A DNA stretch of 26,050 bases from an uncultured Opitutia bacterium (GCA_903829855.1 CAIKRN010000204.1:1-26050); one strand, 5' to 3'. Numbered from the stretch's first letter, positions 1 through 8,012 are shown. Notes: generated by a model from the sequence alone, not told the origin. A program made the numbers and translations.

Positions 1-660
1 GCCCATCTCGTCCGGGTCGGCCTGCGCCGTGATGATTTCACCGAACTCGCCCACGGGCCGAAGCTCCGCCGCAAGCTTCCTGGGATGATCAGTGCCGCCG
101 AAGCGGCCAAGGTCGTTTCCGCTCCAGACACTTCGACGCCACAGGGATTGCGGGATCGGGCGATGCTCGAACTGATGTATGGCTCGGGCTTGCGCATCTC
201 GGAACTTTGCAGTCTCGAAATTCAGGCGGTCGATGCGGAGTCGGGCCTCGTGCGGGTGACCGGTAAAGGCTCCAAGGATCGCGTCGTGCCCGTCGGCGAG
301 ACGTCGCTCGTCGCCCTGCAAGTTTACCTGTCGCACGGCCGGCCCAAACTTGTCCGACCCAAGACCGGCAGCGCTTTATTTCTCAGTGCTCGGGGTGTCG
401 CGATTTCCCGGAAAACTTTCTGGCTCGGGGTGAAGCAGGCGGCGCGACGCGCGGGGGTAAGTGTTCCGGTTAAACCTCATCTACTCAGGCACGCCTTCGC
501 GACGCACCTCCTGGAAGGCGGTGCGGACTTGCGCTCGATTCAGGAGATGCTCGGGCATGCCGATATCGCGACGACCCAGATTTACACTTCCGTCGACCGG
601 ACGGCGCTCTCGGCCGCCCATCGCAAGCACCACCCCCGCGGTCGCGGTAAGGGGCTTTAG
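1..660 (+). CDS. xerD: Site-specific tyrosine recombinase XerD-like, 5'-truncated by window
   Basis: The frame is open from base 1, so the start lies upstream; 219 residues are visible of a family usually near 300. XerC and XerD resolve chromosome dimers at dif by cutting and rejoining DNA through a catalytic tyrosine. The full catalytic set is visible: Arg in GLRISEL (codon 193-195), Lys in GKGSKDR, the HLLRHAFATHLL box (His and Arg), GHADIATTQIY with the last His and the nucleophilic Tyr, and the typical end HRKHHPRG. The pattern around FWLGVKQAARRAG and the HHPR tail resemble XerD more than XerC. The missing part is the N-terminal core-binding domain. The stop codon overlaps the convergent nuoN stop region by 4 nt. 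No mobile-element hallmarks surround it, so a chromosomal Xer role is preferred over a phage or transposon integrase. XerD versus XerC is the main uncertainty. Confidence 0.88.
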   Translation, partial: AHLVRVGLRRDDFTELAHGPKLRRKLPGMISAAEAAKVVSAPDTSTPQGLRDRAMLELMYGSGLRISELCSLEIQAVDAESGLVRVTGKGSKDRVVPVGETSLVALQVYLSHGRPKLVRPKTGSALFLSARGVAISRKTFWLGVKQAARRAGVSVPVKPHLLRHAFATHLLEGGADLRSIQEMLGHADIATTQIYTSVDRTALSAAHRKHHPRGRGKGL

Positions 661-2186
661 TTTAGGATCAGCAGTCCGCCGAGAATCGTCGCGGCCGCGA
701 GGGCTCCGATGAGGAAGCGCGCGCCGAAGGAGATCTCCAACGGGGCGAGTTCGACGTTATCTTCCGTCGGGCGGACCACCGCTTCCCGGAGGATGCAGAA
801 ATAATAGTGGATGCTGATGGCGACGCAGACGAGGGCGACACCGAGGACCCACCAGAGTTTGGCTTTTACCAGTAGGGCGAGGACGAGGAGCTTGGCGATG
901 AAGCCAACCGAAGGCGGAACCCCGGCCAGTGAGCCAATACCGAAGCCCAAGGCGGCGGCGAGCGACGGCGAGCGGCGGAGGAGTCCGCGTAGGGCCAGGT
1001 GAGGGCGGAGGTGGTCCGCGGCGGCGGGCAGCGAAACCAGCGCTTGGCTGGCGAGGAAGGTACCCACGAGGTAGGCGAGTAAGTACAAGACGACGACTTG
1101 TTCCGCAGTGTAGCCGTAAGCGGTAGCCTCTGGTGCGATGACCGCGACGGTCACGGCAGCCAGGATGAAGCCCGCGTGGGAAACGCCGGAAAGGGCGAGC
1201 GTGCGCTTTACGTCCGTGGCCGACAGGGCGCCGAGATTGCCGGCCAGCAGCGTCAGCACGGCCGCGATAGCCAGTACTGGGGCAAGTTTCAGTGCCAGCG
1301 CCGCGAAGGGGCCGGTCACGAGCACGAGTAGGGTGAAGGCACCGGCTGCTTTGGACGCGGTCGCGAGAAACGCGGTCGTGGGCGTCGGGGCTCCTTGGTA
1401 GACGTCGGGAATCCACGCGTGGAACGGGAAGGCGCCGAGCTTGAAGGCGACGCCGCCGAGAATCAGAGCGATCCCCACGAGGGTGAGCGGAGAGATGCCG
1501 GTCGGTGTCTGCACCTGCGCGCTGAGGGCTTTGCCGATTTGCGTGAAGTTGAGCGAGTCGGTGATGCCCGCGACCGAGCCGAGCGCGCCGTAGACGAGCA
1601 CGATGCCCATCAGGAGTAGAGCGGAACTGAGGCCACCGGCGACGAGGTATTTCACGCCGGCTTCGAGGGAGGCTTCGCTGCGGCGCAGGTAGCCGACGAG
1701 TACGTAGAGGCCGACGGCGGCCGTCTCGAGCGCGAGGAAGAAGGTGACGAAGTGGTTCGACTGCGCGAGCAGCATGAACGCGGCGGTTACCACCAGGAGG
1801 ACGTGGTGATAGTCGGCGATCGCCGCGCCACGTTCACGTAGGAAGCGCGCAGCGAGCAGGCTGGTGAGGAGTGCCGAAGCAAGGAAGACCAAGCGGACGC
1901 CTGCGAACGGGAGGTCCTGTCGGAGTAATCCCGCAAAGGATTCCACATCGTTCTTCGGCGCCCACGGACCCGCAGTGGTGTAAGCCATCGCGATGACCAG
2001 AACTAAACCCGTGCGAGCGGTCGCGGGGATGAGCCAGCGCAGTGGCTTTGGCAGTAGGATGGCTTGTACCAGGCAGACGAGCGCAAGGGCAGCGACCGCG
2101 ATTTCAGGCAGAATGGTCAGCCAGTCTGCTGTCCGAGGTGCCAGGACCTTGAAAGCTGGGTCGATGTTGGCGAGAAAAGGAATCAT
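657..2186 (-). CDS. nuoN: NADH-quinone oxidoreductase subunit N
   Basis: This is an antiporter-like membrane subunit of respiratory complex I, which couples electron transfer from NADH to quinone with proton pumping. The 509-residue protein is hydrophobic throughout, as expected for about 14 membrane helices, and has the usual family length. It keeps the key charges of the family: a glutamate in the TM5 segment (Glu154, in LALETAAVGLYVLVGY) and the TM7 lysine before the FPFHAW motif (Lys249, FKLGAFPFHAWIPDVY). A second conserved stretch, DVKRTLALSGVSHAGF, matches the discontinuous-helix region. It is the last gene of a nuoJKLMN run, 10 nt after nuoM. Its stop overlaps the end of the convergent recombinase gene, so no room is left for a terminator between them. 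The assignment is secure. Confidence 0.95.
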   Translation of the reverse strand: MIPFLANIDPAFKVLAPRTADWLTILPEIAVAALALVCLVQAILLPKPLRWLIPATARTGLVLVIAMAYTTAGPWAPKNDVESFAGLLRQDLPFAGVRLVFLASALLTSLLAARFLRERGAAIADYHHVLLVVTAAFMLLAQSNHFVTFFLALETAAVGLYVLVGYLRRSEASLEAGVKYLVAGGLSSALLLMGIVLVYGALGSVAGITDSLNFTQIGKALSAQVQTPTGISPLTLVGIALILGGVAFKLGAFPFHAWIPDVYQGAPTPTTAFLATASKAAGAFTLLVLVTGPFAALALKLAPVLAIAAVLTLLAGNLGALSATDVKRTLALSGVSHAGFILAAVTVAVIAPEATAYGYTAEQVVVLYLLAYLVGTFLASQALVSLPAAADHLRPHLALRGLLRRSPSLAAALGFGIGSLAGVPPSVGFIAKLLVLALLVKAKLWWVLGVALVCVAISIHYYFCILREAVVRPTEDNVELAPLEISFGARFLIGALAAATILGGLLILN

Positions 2187-2196
2187 CGGTCGAGAA

Positions 2197-3744
2197 TTAG
2201 CGTTTCACAGGCTGCGCAGGCACAGCCTTGGCGGGTGCCTTGGCGTTATGTTGCGAGTAGGTGGTGACGAGTTTGGTGACTTCGTTGGTGGACTTCGTGA
2301 CCAGCGCGGGCTTGAAGCCGATGGCCATGGAAGCGAGCAGTAGCAGGCCAACGGCCGTGCGTTCAGCCCAGCCGAGATCGCCGAAGGGCGCCGAAGCAAA
2401 GCGTTTCTCGAGCGACTCAGAAGCCGGCCCGAAGAATGTCGCCGCCACCGCGCGCAGGGCGTACACGGCAGAAATGACGACAGACGAGGCGATGATGGCC
2501 TGCAACCAGAGTGACTGATCGCGCAGGGAGAGGAAGACGCCGATTTCGCCCCAGAAGTTACCGAAGCCAGGCAAGCCGATCGAGGCCATCGTGGCAGCGA
2601 TGAAGAGTGCGGCGAGAATCGGGGCACGGGAAGCCATGCCGCCTAATGCATCGAGTCGATAGGTGCCCGCGCGTGTCCGCACGGCATTGGCCAGCAGGAA
2701 GAGGGCCGCACAGGAGAGGCCGTGCGCGACCATCAGAAAGGCGGCTGCGTCGAGGCCATCGGCTTTACCCGATTTACCGCAGACCCAGATACCAATGAAG
2801 ATCGGCCCCATGTGGGCGACGGAACTCCAAGAGACCAGTTGCTTGAGATCGCGTTGCGCGATGCAGATGAAACCCACGATGACGACGTTGGCGACGGCCA
2901 TCCAGAGGAACCAGTCGCCGAGCCGCCCGCCGGTGATGTCGAGGCTGCTGAGGCCGACGAGGATGATGCCGTAGAGGCCAAACTTTTTCAACGCACCGGC
3001 ATGAATCATGGAGACGGGCGTAGGTGCCGCCGAGTAACCCGGGGCAGCCCAAGAATGGAAGGGGAAGAGCGACGCGAGTGTGCCGAGACCGAAGAGCACG
3101 AGCGCACCGACGGCGGCGGGGATGTGGTTGGCGCTCTGCAGGCCATGCGCAACGTCGCCGAAGTTGGCCTGGGCGAAGCCCATGCCCGAGGCTTCAATGG
3201 CGATGAGGATACCGGCAAGTGAGGCCATGGCACCGACCGTCAGGTAGATGGCCATCTGCATGGCGGCCGGACGACGGCCTTCGCCACCCCAGAAGAGCGT
3301 CAGGATGAAGGTCGGGATCAGCGCGAACTCGTGGAAGAAGTAAAAACCAATGATGTGATTCGTACCGAACACGCCCAGCGTGCCGCCGAGCATAAACAGA
3401 ATGAGGCCGAGGTAAGTGTTACGCGATTCCACTTCCTGCGTGAGGGCCTTGATGCCCGCGGCGAGTCCCACAATCGCAGTCATCGCCAGCAAGGGTGCAC
3501 TCAAGCCGTTCAGGCCGAAATTAAATCCCCAGAGGCCCGTGGACTGAAATTGGGCAACCGTGGTGCTCTCACTCGACCAGAGTACCAATAACCAAGGTGC
3601 GAGTACCGCTGGGAGGGCGAAGCCGCCGAGGGCAAAGCCGGAGGCGAAGCTGCGAGGCAGGGAGCGACCAGCAATCAGCACCAGGCCGATCAGGATCGGC
3701 GCCGTGACGGTGATTTGCAGGAGGGTGGCAGGAAAAGTGTCCAT
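2197..3744 (-). CDS. nuoM: NADH-quinone oxidoreductase subunit M (divergent TM7)
   Basis: This 515-residue antiporter-like subunit of the complex I membrane arm starts 3 nt after the nuoL stop, which implies translational coupling. It retains the TM5 glutamate (Glu139, in FYFFHEFALIPTF), the later lysines in HAGALKKFGLYG and the DLKQLVSWSSVAHMG motif. Two things differ from the usual family pattern. Where most NuoM proteins have a lysine about five residues before the PLH/PFH motif in TM7, this one reads GLGTLASLFPFHSW with no lysine. The usual WLPDAH motif is replaced by WAAPGYS. The C-terminus carries a short hydrophilic Lys/Pro/Ala tail. NuoL and NuoN of the same operon keep the TM7 lysine. 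NuoM rather than NuoL or a Mrp antiporter is chosen from length, gene order and the HEFALIPTF signature. Confidence 0.94.
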   Translation of the reverse strand: MDTFPATLLQITVTAPILIGLVLIAGRSLPRSFASGFALGGFALPAVLAPWLLVLWSSESTTVAQFQSTGLWGFNFGLNGLSAPLLAMTAIVGLAAGIKALTQEVESRNTYLGLILFMLGGTLGVFGTNHIIGFYFFHEFALIPTFILTLFWGGEGRRPAAMQMAIYLTVGAMASLAGILIAIEASGMGFAQANFGDVAHGLQSANHIPAAVGALVLFGLGTLASLFPFHSWAAPGYSAAPTPVSMIHAGALKKFGLYGIILVGLSSLDITGGRLGDWFLWMAVANVVIVGFICIAQRDLKQLVSWSSVAHMGPIFIGIWVCGKSGKADGLDAAAFLMVAHGLSCAALFLLANAVRTRAGTYRLDALGGMASRAPILAALFIAATMASIGLPGFGNFWGEIGVFLSLRDQSLWLQAIIASSVVISAVYALRAVAATFFGPASESLEKRFASAPFGDLGWAERTAVGLLLLASMAIGFKPALVTKSTNEVTKLVTTYSQHNAKAPAKAVPAQPVKR

Positions 3745-3747
3745 GGG

Positions 3748-5592
3748 TTAGCGGGCGAGGAGGAACCAAGCCAGAAAGAGTGAGCCGAGCACAATCCAGA
3801 GCGCGTAGCCCCGGGTTTGGCCGCGGTGGAAGGTGCGACCAGTGAGATAGCCGAGCACGGCGGGAATGCCGCCACCCAACCAGCGTACGGCGAATCCGTT
3901 GATTACCAGTAAGTCGAGGAAGGCGATGAACTCTGCCAGTCGACGCTGCACGGAGTCGATGTACCAGCGGTAGACGCCATCCATCCAGCGATGTTCGAGG
4001 AGGTGATACGTGCGTGGCGAGAGGGCTTGGAGCGCATCCGCCCCGCGGACGGTCCCGTAGAACTTAAGCGCCCCGAAGAAACCGAGGACCAAAGAAAGCA
4101 GGCCGACGATGGTCGAGGGGGCGGCCAAGTGGAACGACACTTCACCGAGAGCGTGCTCAATCGGCTGAAGTGAACTCGCCGGGATGAGGACATGCGCCGC
4201 GAAGCCCCCGCCGACGGAGAAGACCAAGCCGAGCACGACGAGAGGTAGGGTCATCGTCCAAGGGGACTCATGGGCATGCGACGCGTCTTCGGAGTTCGCT
4301 TCACCGAGGAAGACCAAGCGGATCATGCGGCCGCTGTAGAGGCACGTGGCGAGCGCCGCGAGCGCGAGGAATGCAAAGATGGCGAATTTCCCGTCGTGGA
4401 ACGAGGCTTCGATGATGGCGTCCTTGGAATACCAGCCGGCGAGGAAGGGTACGGCACAATTGGAAAGGGTCGCGGCGATGAACGTCGCGGCGGTAACCGG
4501 CATCTTCTTTAGCAGGCCGCCCATCTTGAGCATGTCCTGCTCGTGGTGGCAGCCGTGGATGACGGAGCCGGCACCGAGGAAGAGCGTGGCCTTGAAGAAG
4601 GCGTGCATGGCCATGTGCATCAGTGCGAGCGCGGGATGGCCGAGGCCGATGGCGCAACCCATGATGCCGAGGTGGGCGAGGGTGGAATAGGCTAGCGACT
4701 TCTTGATATCCGTCTGGGCGAGGGCGCAGAGGCCGGCGAGGGCGGCCATGCCGGCACCGGAGATTGCGATGAAGCTCAGGACTTCAGGGGCGAGCAAGAA
4801 GCTCACGCGGGCCATGAAGTAGACACCCGCAGCTACCATCGTGGCGGCGTGAATGAGCGCGGAGACGGGCGTGGGGCCGGCCATCGCGTCGGTGAGCCAA
4901 ACGTGGAGCGGGAACTGGGCGGACTTACCGAGGAAACCGCACATGAGCAGCGCACCCACGGCGACGGGGATCGTCTTGGCGGCGGCGGCGTGATCCTTAA
5001 GCGCGACGAAGTCGAGCGTGCCGTAAAGGGAAAGGCACATCGCGATGCCGAGGATGAAACCAAGGTCTCCGATGCGGTTAGTGATAAAAGCTTTCTTCGA
5101 GGCCGCGGCGGCGAAATCTTTGTCGAAGTAATGTGCGATCAGCATGTACGAGCTGAAGCCCACGAGCTCCCAGAAGATGAACGTCATGAGCAGGTTGTCG
5201 GCGACAACAATGCCCAGAATGGAGAACATGAAAATCGAGAGACCGGCGAAGAAACGGCCGCGGGCCGCATCTTCCTTCATGTAGCCCACGGAGAAGAGGT
5301 GAATCCAGGCGGCGACGAATGACACCACGAAGAGCATCAGGCGCGCATGGGCGTCGATGAGGTAGCCGAAGCCGAGGCTGATGCCGCCAAACTTTGCGAG
5401 TTCGGTGTGCCAAGTGACAATGCCGTCTTGGCTGAGGAGTTTCAGCGAAAGGCCGGCGATGGCGAAGGCCGTACCCGTGGAAAGCCAAGCGGCGAGGGTG
5501 CCCTGTTTACGCAGGAACAGTGCCGAAATCGCGGCGGCTCCGAGTGGCAGGAAGAGAATCCAGTGAACCAAGGACGAAAGGTCGGAAGGCAT
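3748..5592 (-). CDS. nuoL: NADH-quinone oxidoreductase subunit L
   Basis: This is the largest membrane subunit of complex I, distal in the membrane arm, with antiporter-like proton channels and a C-terminal lateral helix. The 614-residue length fits the family. The sequence shows the TM5 glutamate (Glu142, FIFWELVGFSSYMLI), the TM7 lysine (Lys223, GKSAQFPLHVWLTDAM), the PTPVSALIHAATMVAAGVYFMAR block and DIKKSLAYSTLAHLG. The C-terminal third (ALKFYGTVRGADALQALSP, then HRWMDGVYRWYIDSV) corresponds to the amphipathic lateral helix and final membrane segment. It lies 7 nt after nuoK and 3 nt before nuoM in the same operon. The ATG at 5592 is preceded by TTTTCCG rather than a Shine-Dalgarno sequence, and a very similar TTTTCCCGAC precedes nuoK. 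Confidence 0.96.
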   Translation of the reverse strand: MPSDLSSLVHWILFLPLGAAAISALFLRKQGTLAAWLSTGTAFAIAGLSLKLLSQDGIVTWHTELAKFGGISLGFGYLIDAHARLMLFVVSFVAAWIHLFSVGYMKEDAARGRFFAGLSIFMFSILGIVVADNLLMTFIFWELVGFSSYMLIAHYFDKDFAAAASKKAFITNRIGDLGFILGIAMCLSLYGTLDFVALKDHAAAAKTIPVAVGALLMCGFLGKSAQFPLHVWLTDAMAGPTPVSALIHAATMVAAGVYFMARVSFLLAPEVLSFIAISGAGMAALAGLCALAQTDIKKSLAYSTLAHLGIMGCAIGLGHPALALMHMAMHAFFKATLFLGAGSVIHGCHHEQDMLKMGGLLKKMPVTAATFIAATLSNCAVPFLAGWYSKDAIIEASFHDGKFAIFAFLALAALATCLYSGRMIRLVFLGEANSEDASHAHESPWTMTLPLVVLGLVFSVGGGFAAHVLIPASSLQPIEHALGEVSFHLAAPSTIVGLLSLVLGFFGALKFYGTVRGADALQALSPRTYHLLEHRWMDGVYRWYIDSVQRRLAEFIAFLDLLVINGFAVRWLGGGIPAVLGYLTGRTFHRGQTRGYALWIVLGSLFLAWFLLAR

Positions 5593-5599
5593 CGGAAAA

Positions 5600-5908
5600 T
5601 TAGTCGCGAAGGGTGGTCAGGGCGTCGGACTGCACGGAGCCGCGCTTGCGGAATAGCGCGACGATGAGGGCGAGACCCACGGCGACCTCGGCAGCCGCGA
5701 CGGTAATGACGAAGAAGACGAGGACGGCGCCGTCCATGGTCTTATTGAAGCGCGAGAAGGCGACGAGCGCGAGCGTGGCGGCAGCGAGCATGAGCTCGAG
5801 ACACATGTAGACGACGAGTAGGTTGCGGCGGACAAGCACGCCGGTGAGCCCGAGGGCGAACAACAGGCCCGCCAAGATCAGGTGGTGGGCGAGAGAGGTG
5901 TGTTCCAT
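5600..5908 (-). CDS. nuoK: NADH-quinone oxidoreductase subunit K
   Basis: This 102-residue membrane subunit of complex I (bacterial homologues are about 100 residues) has three predicted helices. The two functionally important membrane glutamates of the family are present: Glu38 in YMCLELMLAAATLAL and Glu74 in VAAAEVAVGLALIV. These match Glu36 and Glu72 of the Escherichia coli protein. The gene lies 10 nt after nuoJ and 7 nt before nuoL, so it is co-transcribed with them. The start is the ATG of MEHTSLAHHLILAG, which gives the expected N-terminus with no extension. The assignment is secure from length, motif and position. Confidence 0.95.
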   Translation of the reverse strand: MEHTSLAHHLILAGLLFALGLTGVLVRRNLLVVYMCLELMLAAATLALVAFSRFNKTMDGAVLVFFVITVAAAEVAVGLALIVALFRKRGSVQSDALTTLRD

Positions 5909-5918
5909 GTCGGGAAAA

Positions 5919-6452
5919 TCAGGCGTTTTCTTCGGTCGAATCCTTGCTCAACGAGACGACGCCGACGAGCGCGACGAGCAGGAGGAAGCCAGCGATCTCC
6001 AAAGGAAGGAGGTACTTGGTGTAGAGCAGGCGACCGAAAGATTTAGCCGAAGTGGTGAACACTTTAGGTAAGTCGGAAAGCTCGGGTGGAGTCGCTCCGG
6101 CTGGCGTGCTGGCGACGGCGCCCGACCAATGGAAGAGCCAGAGCACGCCGGCACCTAAGAGGAAGAAAACCGCCAGGCCGAGCGCGGCGGCTTTCCAAGG
6201 GTAGGCGCCCTCGGGATCGTCCGTGTTCAGGAGCATGATAATGAACAGGAAAAGCACCATGACCGCGCCGGCGTAGACCAAGACTTGCAGCACGCCCAAG
6301 AAGTAGGCGTCTAGAAGGAAGAAATCAGCCGCGACCCCGACCAAGGCCAGAATCATCCCCATGGCCGAGGTCACTGCATTGCGACTTGCGACCAGCATGC
6401 AGGCAGCTCCGAGGGTCAGTGCTGCGAAGAAGAGAAACAGGCCGTCGGGCAT
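5919..6452 (-). CDS. nuoJ: NADH-quinone oxidoreductase subunit J
   Basis: This 177-residue membrane subunit of complex I is the first gene of the nuoJKLMN run. The N-terminal helices (LFLFFAALTLGAACMLVASRNAVTSA), the FLLDAYFLGVLQVLVYAGAVMVLFLFIIMLLN block and the final helix EIAGFLLLVALVGVVSLS are typical of NuoJ. The YAGAVMVLFLFIIMLL segment is the pi-bulge helix region of TM3, important for coupling quinone chemistry to pumping. The gene starts 123 nt downstream of folA, so the nuo run probably has its own promoter or is read from thyA-folA. No NuoA to NuoI gene is nearby. The start ATG has no Shine-Dalgarno-like sequence (it is preceded by TTCCCCCTC). Confidence 0.94.
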   Translation of the reverse strand: MPDGLFLFFAALTLGAACMLVASRNAVTSAMGMILALVGVAADFFLLDAYFLGVLQVLVYAGAVMVLFLFIIMLLNTDDPEGAYPWKAAALGLAVFFLLGAGVLWLFHWSGAVASTPAGATPPELSDLPKVFTTSAKSFGRLLYTKYLLPLEIAGFLLLVALVGVVSLSKDSTEENA

Positions 6453-6575
6453 GAGGGGGAACGTAGGGCGGGGGGAGTCATTGGAAAGGAGAAAACGCCC
6501 CTAAATGCCCTTTTTTGCCACTTTATGGGGGTCATTAGCCCCTCCCACCCCTTCGAGGGCTAAATTTGCCTAAAA
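6453..6575. other. AT-rich intergenic region between folA and nuoJ
   Basis: This 123-nt gap between two same-strand genes has several A/T runs, including six consecutive T at 6511-6516 on the + strand, so it is poorer in GC than the flanking genes. A GGGG/CCCC pair (about 6528-6531 and 6539-6542) could form a small hairpin. It is the logical place for a nuo promoter reading leftward, but I could not identify convincing -35 and -10 elements. No open frame of interest is present. Confidence 0.45.
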
Positions 6576-6584
6576 TTAGGCAAA
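6565..6584 (-). terminator. Perfect 9-bp inverted repeat spanning the folA stop codon (possible weak terminator)
   Basis: TTTGCCTAA is followed two bases later by its exact reverse complement TTAGGCAAA. The folA stop codon (6576-6578) lies inside the right arm. The very short apex means the inner pairs would open to give a 4-6 nt loop. There is only a weak T-containing tail (AAATTT) on the folA strand, so this is at most a weak intrinsic terminator. A regulator-binding palindrome is the alternative. Confidence 0.35.
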
Positions 6585-7058
6585 ACCGAGTTTAGGGAGG
6601 TGGCGCCGCATCACACAGGTGGGATGGGTGGCGAGGACTTCCCCCGCATCAAAACGTCCCGTCCAATCCGGGAAAAAGGCATCCGCCTCCGGCTCTAGGT
6701 CCACATGGGTCAGGATTAGCTCGCTGCACCAAGGCAAAGCTTCGGCGTAAAGGGCGGCCCCGCCGGCGAGAAAGAGGGTCTTGGTCGGCTCGACTTGAGC
6801 CGCTTCCTGCCAATCGCGCGCGACGATGATGCCGGGTGCAGAAAATCCGGAGCGGCTGAGCACGACGGTGGTGCGGCCGGGCAAGGGACGGCCGATCGAC
6901 TCATAGGTCTTGCGGCCCATGAGCAGAACTTGACCCATCGTCGTCGCCTTGAAGAACGCGAAGTCCTCCGGAATGCGCCAAGGCAATTTATTATTCAAAC
7001 CGATGCCGCGGTTACGTGCGACCGCGGCGATGGCGATGAGCGGTCGGCCGAACTCCAC
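6576..7058 (-). CDS. folA: Dihydrofolate reductase
   Basis: Reduces dihydrofolate to tetrahydrofolate with NADPH in the cytoplasm, regenerating the cofactor consumed by the neighbouring thymidylate synthase. Motifs of the family are visible: LIAIAAVARNRGIGLNNKLPW (substrate and Met20-loop region), PEDFAFFK with the active-site acid, MGRKTYESIGRPLPGR (NADPH binding) and LFLAGGAALYAEAL. I chose the GTG at 7058, four bases after the thyA stop, because it gives a 160-residue protein beginning right before the first beta strand, the family's normal size. An ATG at 7103 would add 15 residues (MTHIRRSKRRWPSNL) and overlap thyA by 41 nt. The tight spacing implies translation coupled to thyA. The function is secure; the start codon is less so. 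Confidence 0.93.
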   Translation of the reverse strand: MEFGRPLIAIAAVARNRGIGLNNKLPWRIPEDFAFFKATTMGQVLLMGRKTYESIGRPLPGRTTVVLSRSGFSAPGIIVARDWQEAAQVEPTKTLFLAGGAALYAEALPWCSELILTHVDLEPEADAFFPDWTGRFDAGEVLATHPTCVMRRHLPKLGFA

Positions 7059-7062
7059 GAGA

Positions 7063-7908
7063 TTAGATGGCCACCGGCGCTTTGATCGCCGGATGTGGGT
7101 CATAGCCTTCGATGGAGATGTCTTCGAACTTGAAGGCGAAGAGGTCTTTCACTTCGGGGTTGAGGACGAGGCGGGGCAGGGCGCGCGTCTCGCGGGAGAG
7201 TTGCAATTCGACCTGCTCCGCATGGTTGGAATAGATGTGTGCATCCCCGAAGGTGTGCACGAAATGCCCTGGTTTCAGGCCGGTGACCTGCGCAATCATG
7301 TGCGTCAGCATGGCGTAACTAGCGATGTTGAAAGGCACGCCGAGGAACAGGTCGGCGCTGCGTTGGTAGAGCTGGCAGCTGAGGCGACCGTCGGTCGAGA
7401 CGTGGAACTGAAAGAGGGTGTGGCACGGCGGCAACGCGACGTTGTCTGCTTCCTGCGGATTCCAGCCGGTGACGATGAGTCGGCGGCTGGAGGGGTTGCG
7501 CTTGATTTCATCAATGACGCGTTTGATTTGGTCGACGCCATCTTCGGCGTAGGTGCCATCGGGGCGCTTGGTCGCTCCGAAGCGGCGCCATTGGTGTCCG
7601 TAGACCGGACCGAGATCACCTTCGGCGCGGCCGAACTTGGCGCACTGCTCGGCGGTGGCCCATTCGTTCCAAATCGAAATGCCTCGCTCCGTCAGCCAGG
7701 CGTTTTGCGTGCTCCCGGAAAGAAACCACAGTAACTCATGCGTGATCGACTTCATGTGCACCTTCTTGGTCGTCAACAAGGGGAAGCCTTCAGCTAAGTC
7801 GAAGCGCAGTTGGGCACCGAAAATGCCAATCGTCCCCGTACCGGTGCGGTCGCTCCGGATTTCTCCGTGCTGCCGGACATGGCGAAGCAGGTCGAGATAC
7901 GCCTTCAT
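7063..7908 (-). CDS. thyA: Thymidylate synthase
   Basis: Methylates dUMP to dTMP using methylene-tetrahydrofolate, producing dihydrofolate that FolA recycles. The 281-residue protein carries the classic ThyA features: RTGTGTIGIFGAQLRFDL near the N-terminus, FPLLTTKKVHMKSITHELLWFLSG, PVYGHQWRRFG, the nucleophile Cys162 in LPPCHTLFQFHV, RSADLFLGVPFNIASYAMLTHMIAQ and the C-terminal HPAIKAPVAI. The length is slightly above the E. coli protein (264) but normal. It is the first gene of a thyA-folA pair and is divergent from lysS. A 50-nt inverted repeat lies just upstream of its ATG (described separately). The presence of thyA makes an alternative ThyX unnecessary. Confidence 0.97.
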   Translation of the reverse strand: MKAYLDLLRHVRQHGEIRSDRTGTGTIGIFGAQLRFDLAEGFPLLTTKKVHMKSITHELLWFLSGSTQNAWLTERGISIWNEWATAEQCAKFGRAEGDLGPVYGHQWRRFGATKRPDGTYAEDGVDQIKRVIDEIKRNPSSRRLIVTGWNPQEADNVALPPCHTLFQFHVSTDGRLSCQLYQRSADLFLGVPFNIASYAMLTHMIAQVTGLKPGHFVHTFGDAHIYSNHAEQVELQLSRETRALPRLVLNPEVKDLFAFKFEDISIEGYDPHPAIKAPVAI

Positions 7909-7910
7909 GG

Positions 7911-7960
7911 GGTTCGGTTATTCTCCGTAAAGGTCCCGCCGCAACACGGAAAGCCGAACC
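7911..7960. promoter_or_regulatory. Compound inverted repeat abutting the thyA start, in the thyA-lysS divergent gap
   Basis: GGTTCGG (7911-7917) pairs exactly with CCGAACC (7954-7960). Inside it TCCGT (7924-7928) pairs exactly with ACGGA (7946-7950). Together they can fold as a two-stem hairpin ending two bases before the thyA ATG in its mRNA leader. The gap (7909-8012) is shared with lysS, so the element may instead be a binding site for a regulator of either gene. Only the symmetry is seen; the role is inferred. Confidence 0.4.
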
Positions 7961-8012
7961 TTTCACCCTTGCCACCCCGCCTGCTCGGAGGCACCCCTTT
8001 GGGGTAGCCAAC

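Noticed and set aside
1..660. Integrase of a phage or integrative element
   Set aside because: The sequence resembles XerD to the last residues (HHPRG end), and no attachment site, tRNA gene or mobile cargo is visible nearby.
657..6452. Mrp-type cation antiporter operon instead of complex I
   Set aside because: Gene order J-K-L-M-N, lengths and the K-subunit glutamate pair match Nuo; Mrp-specific small subunits E, F and G are absent.
6500..6520. Sigma-54-like promoter upstream of nuoJ on the minus strand (TGGCA then GGGCA)
   Set aside because: The distance between the GG and GC elements is one base too short for a sigma-54 promoter and the second element is poor.
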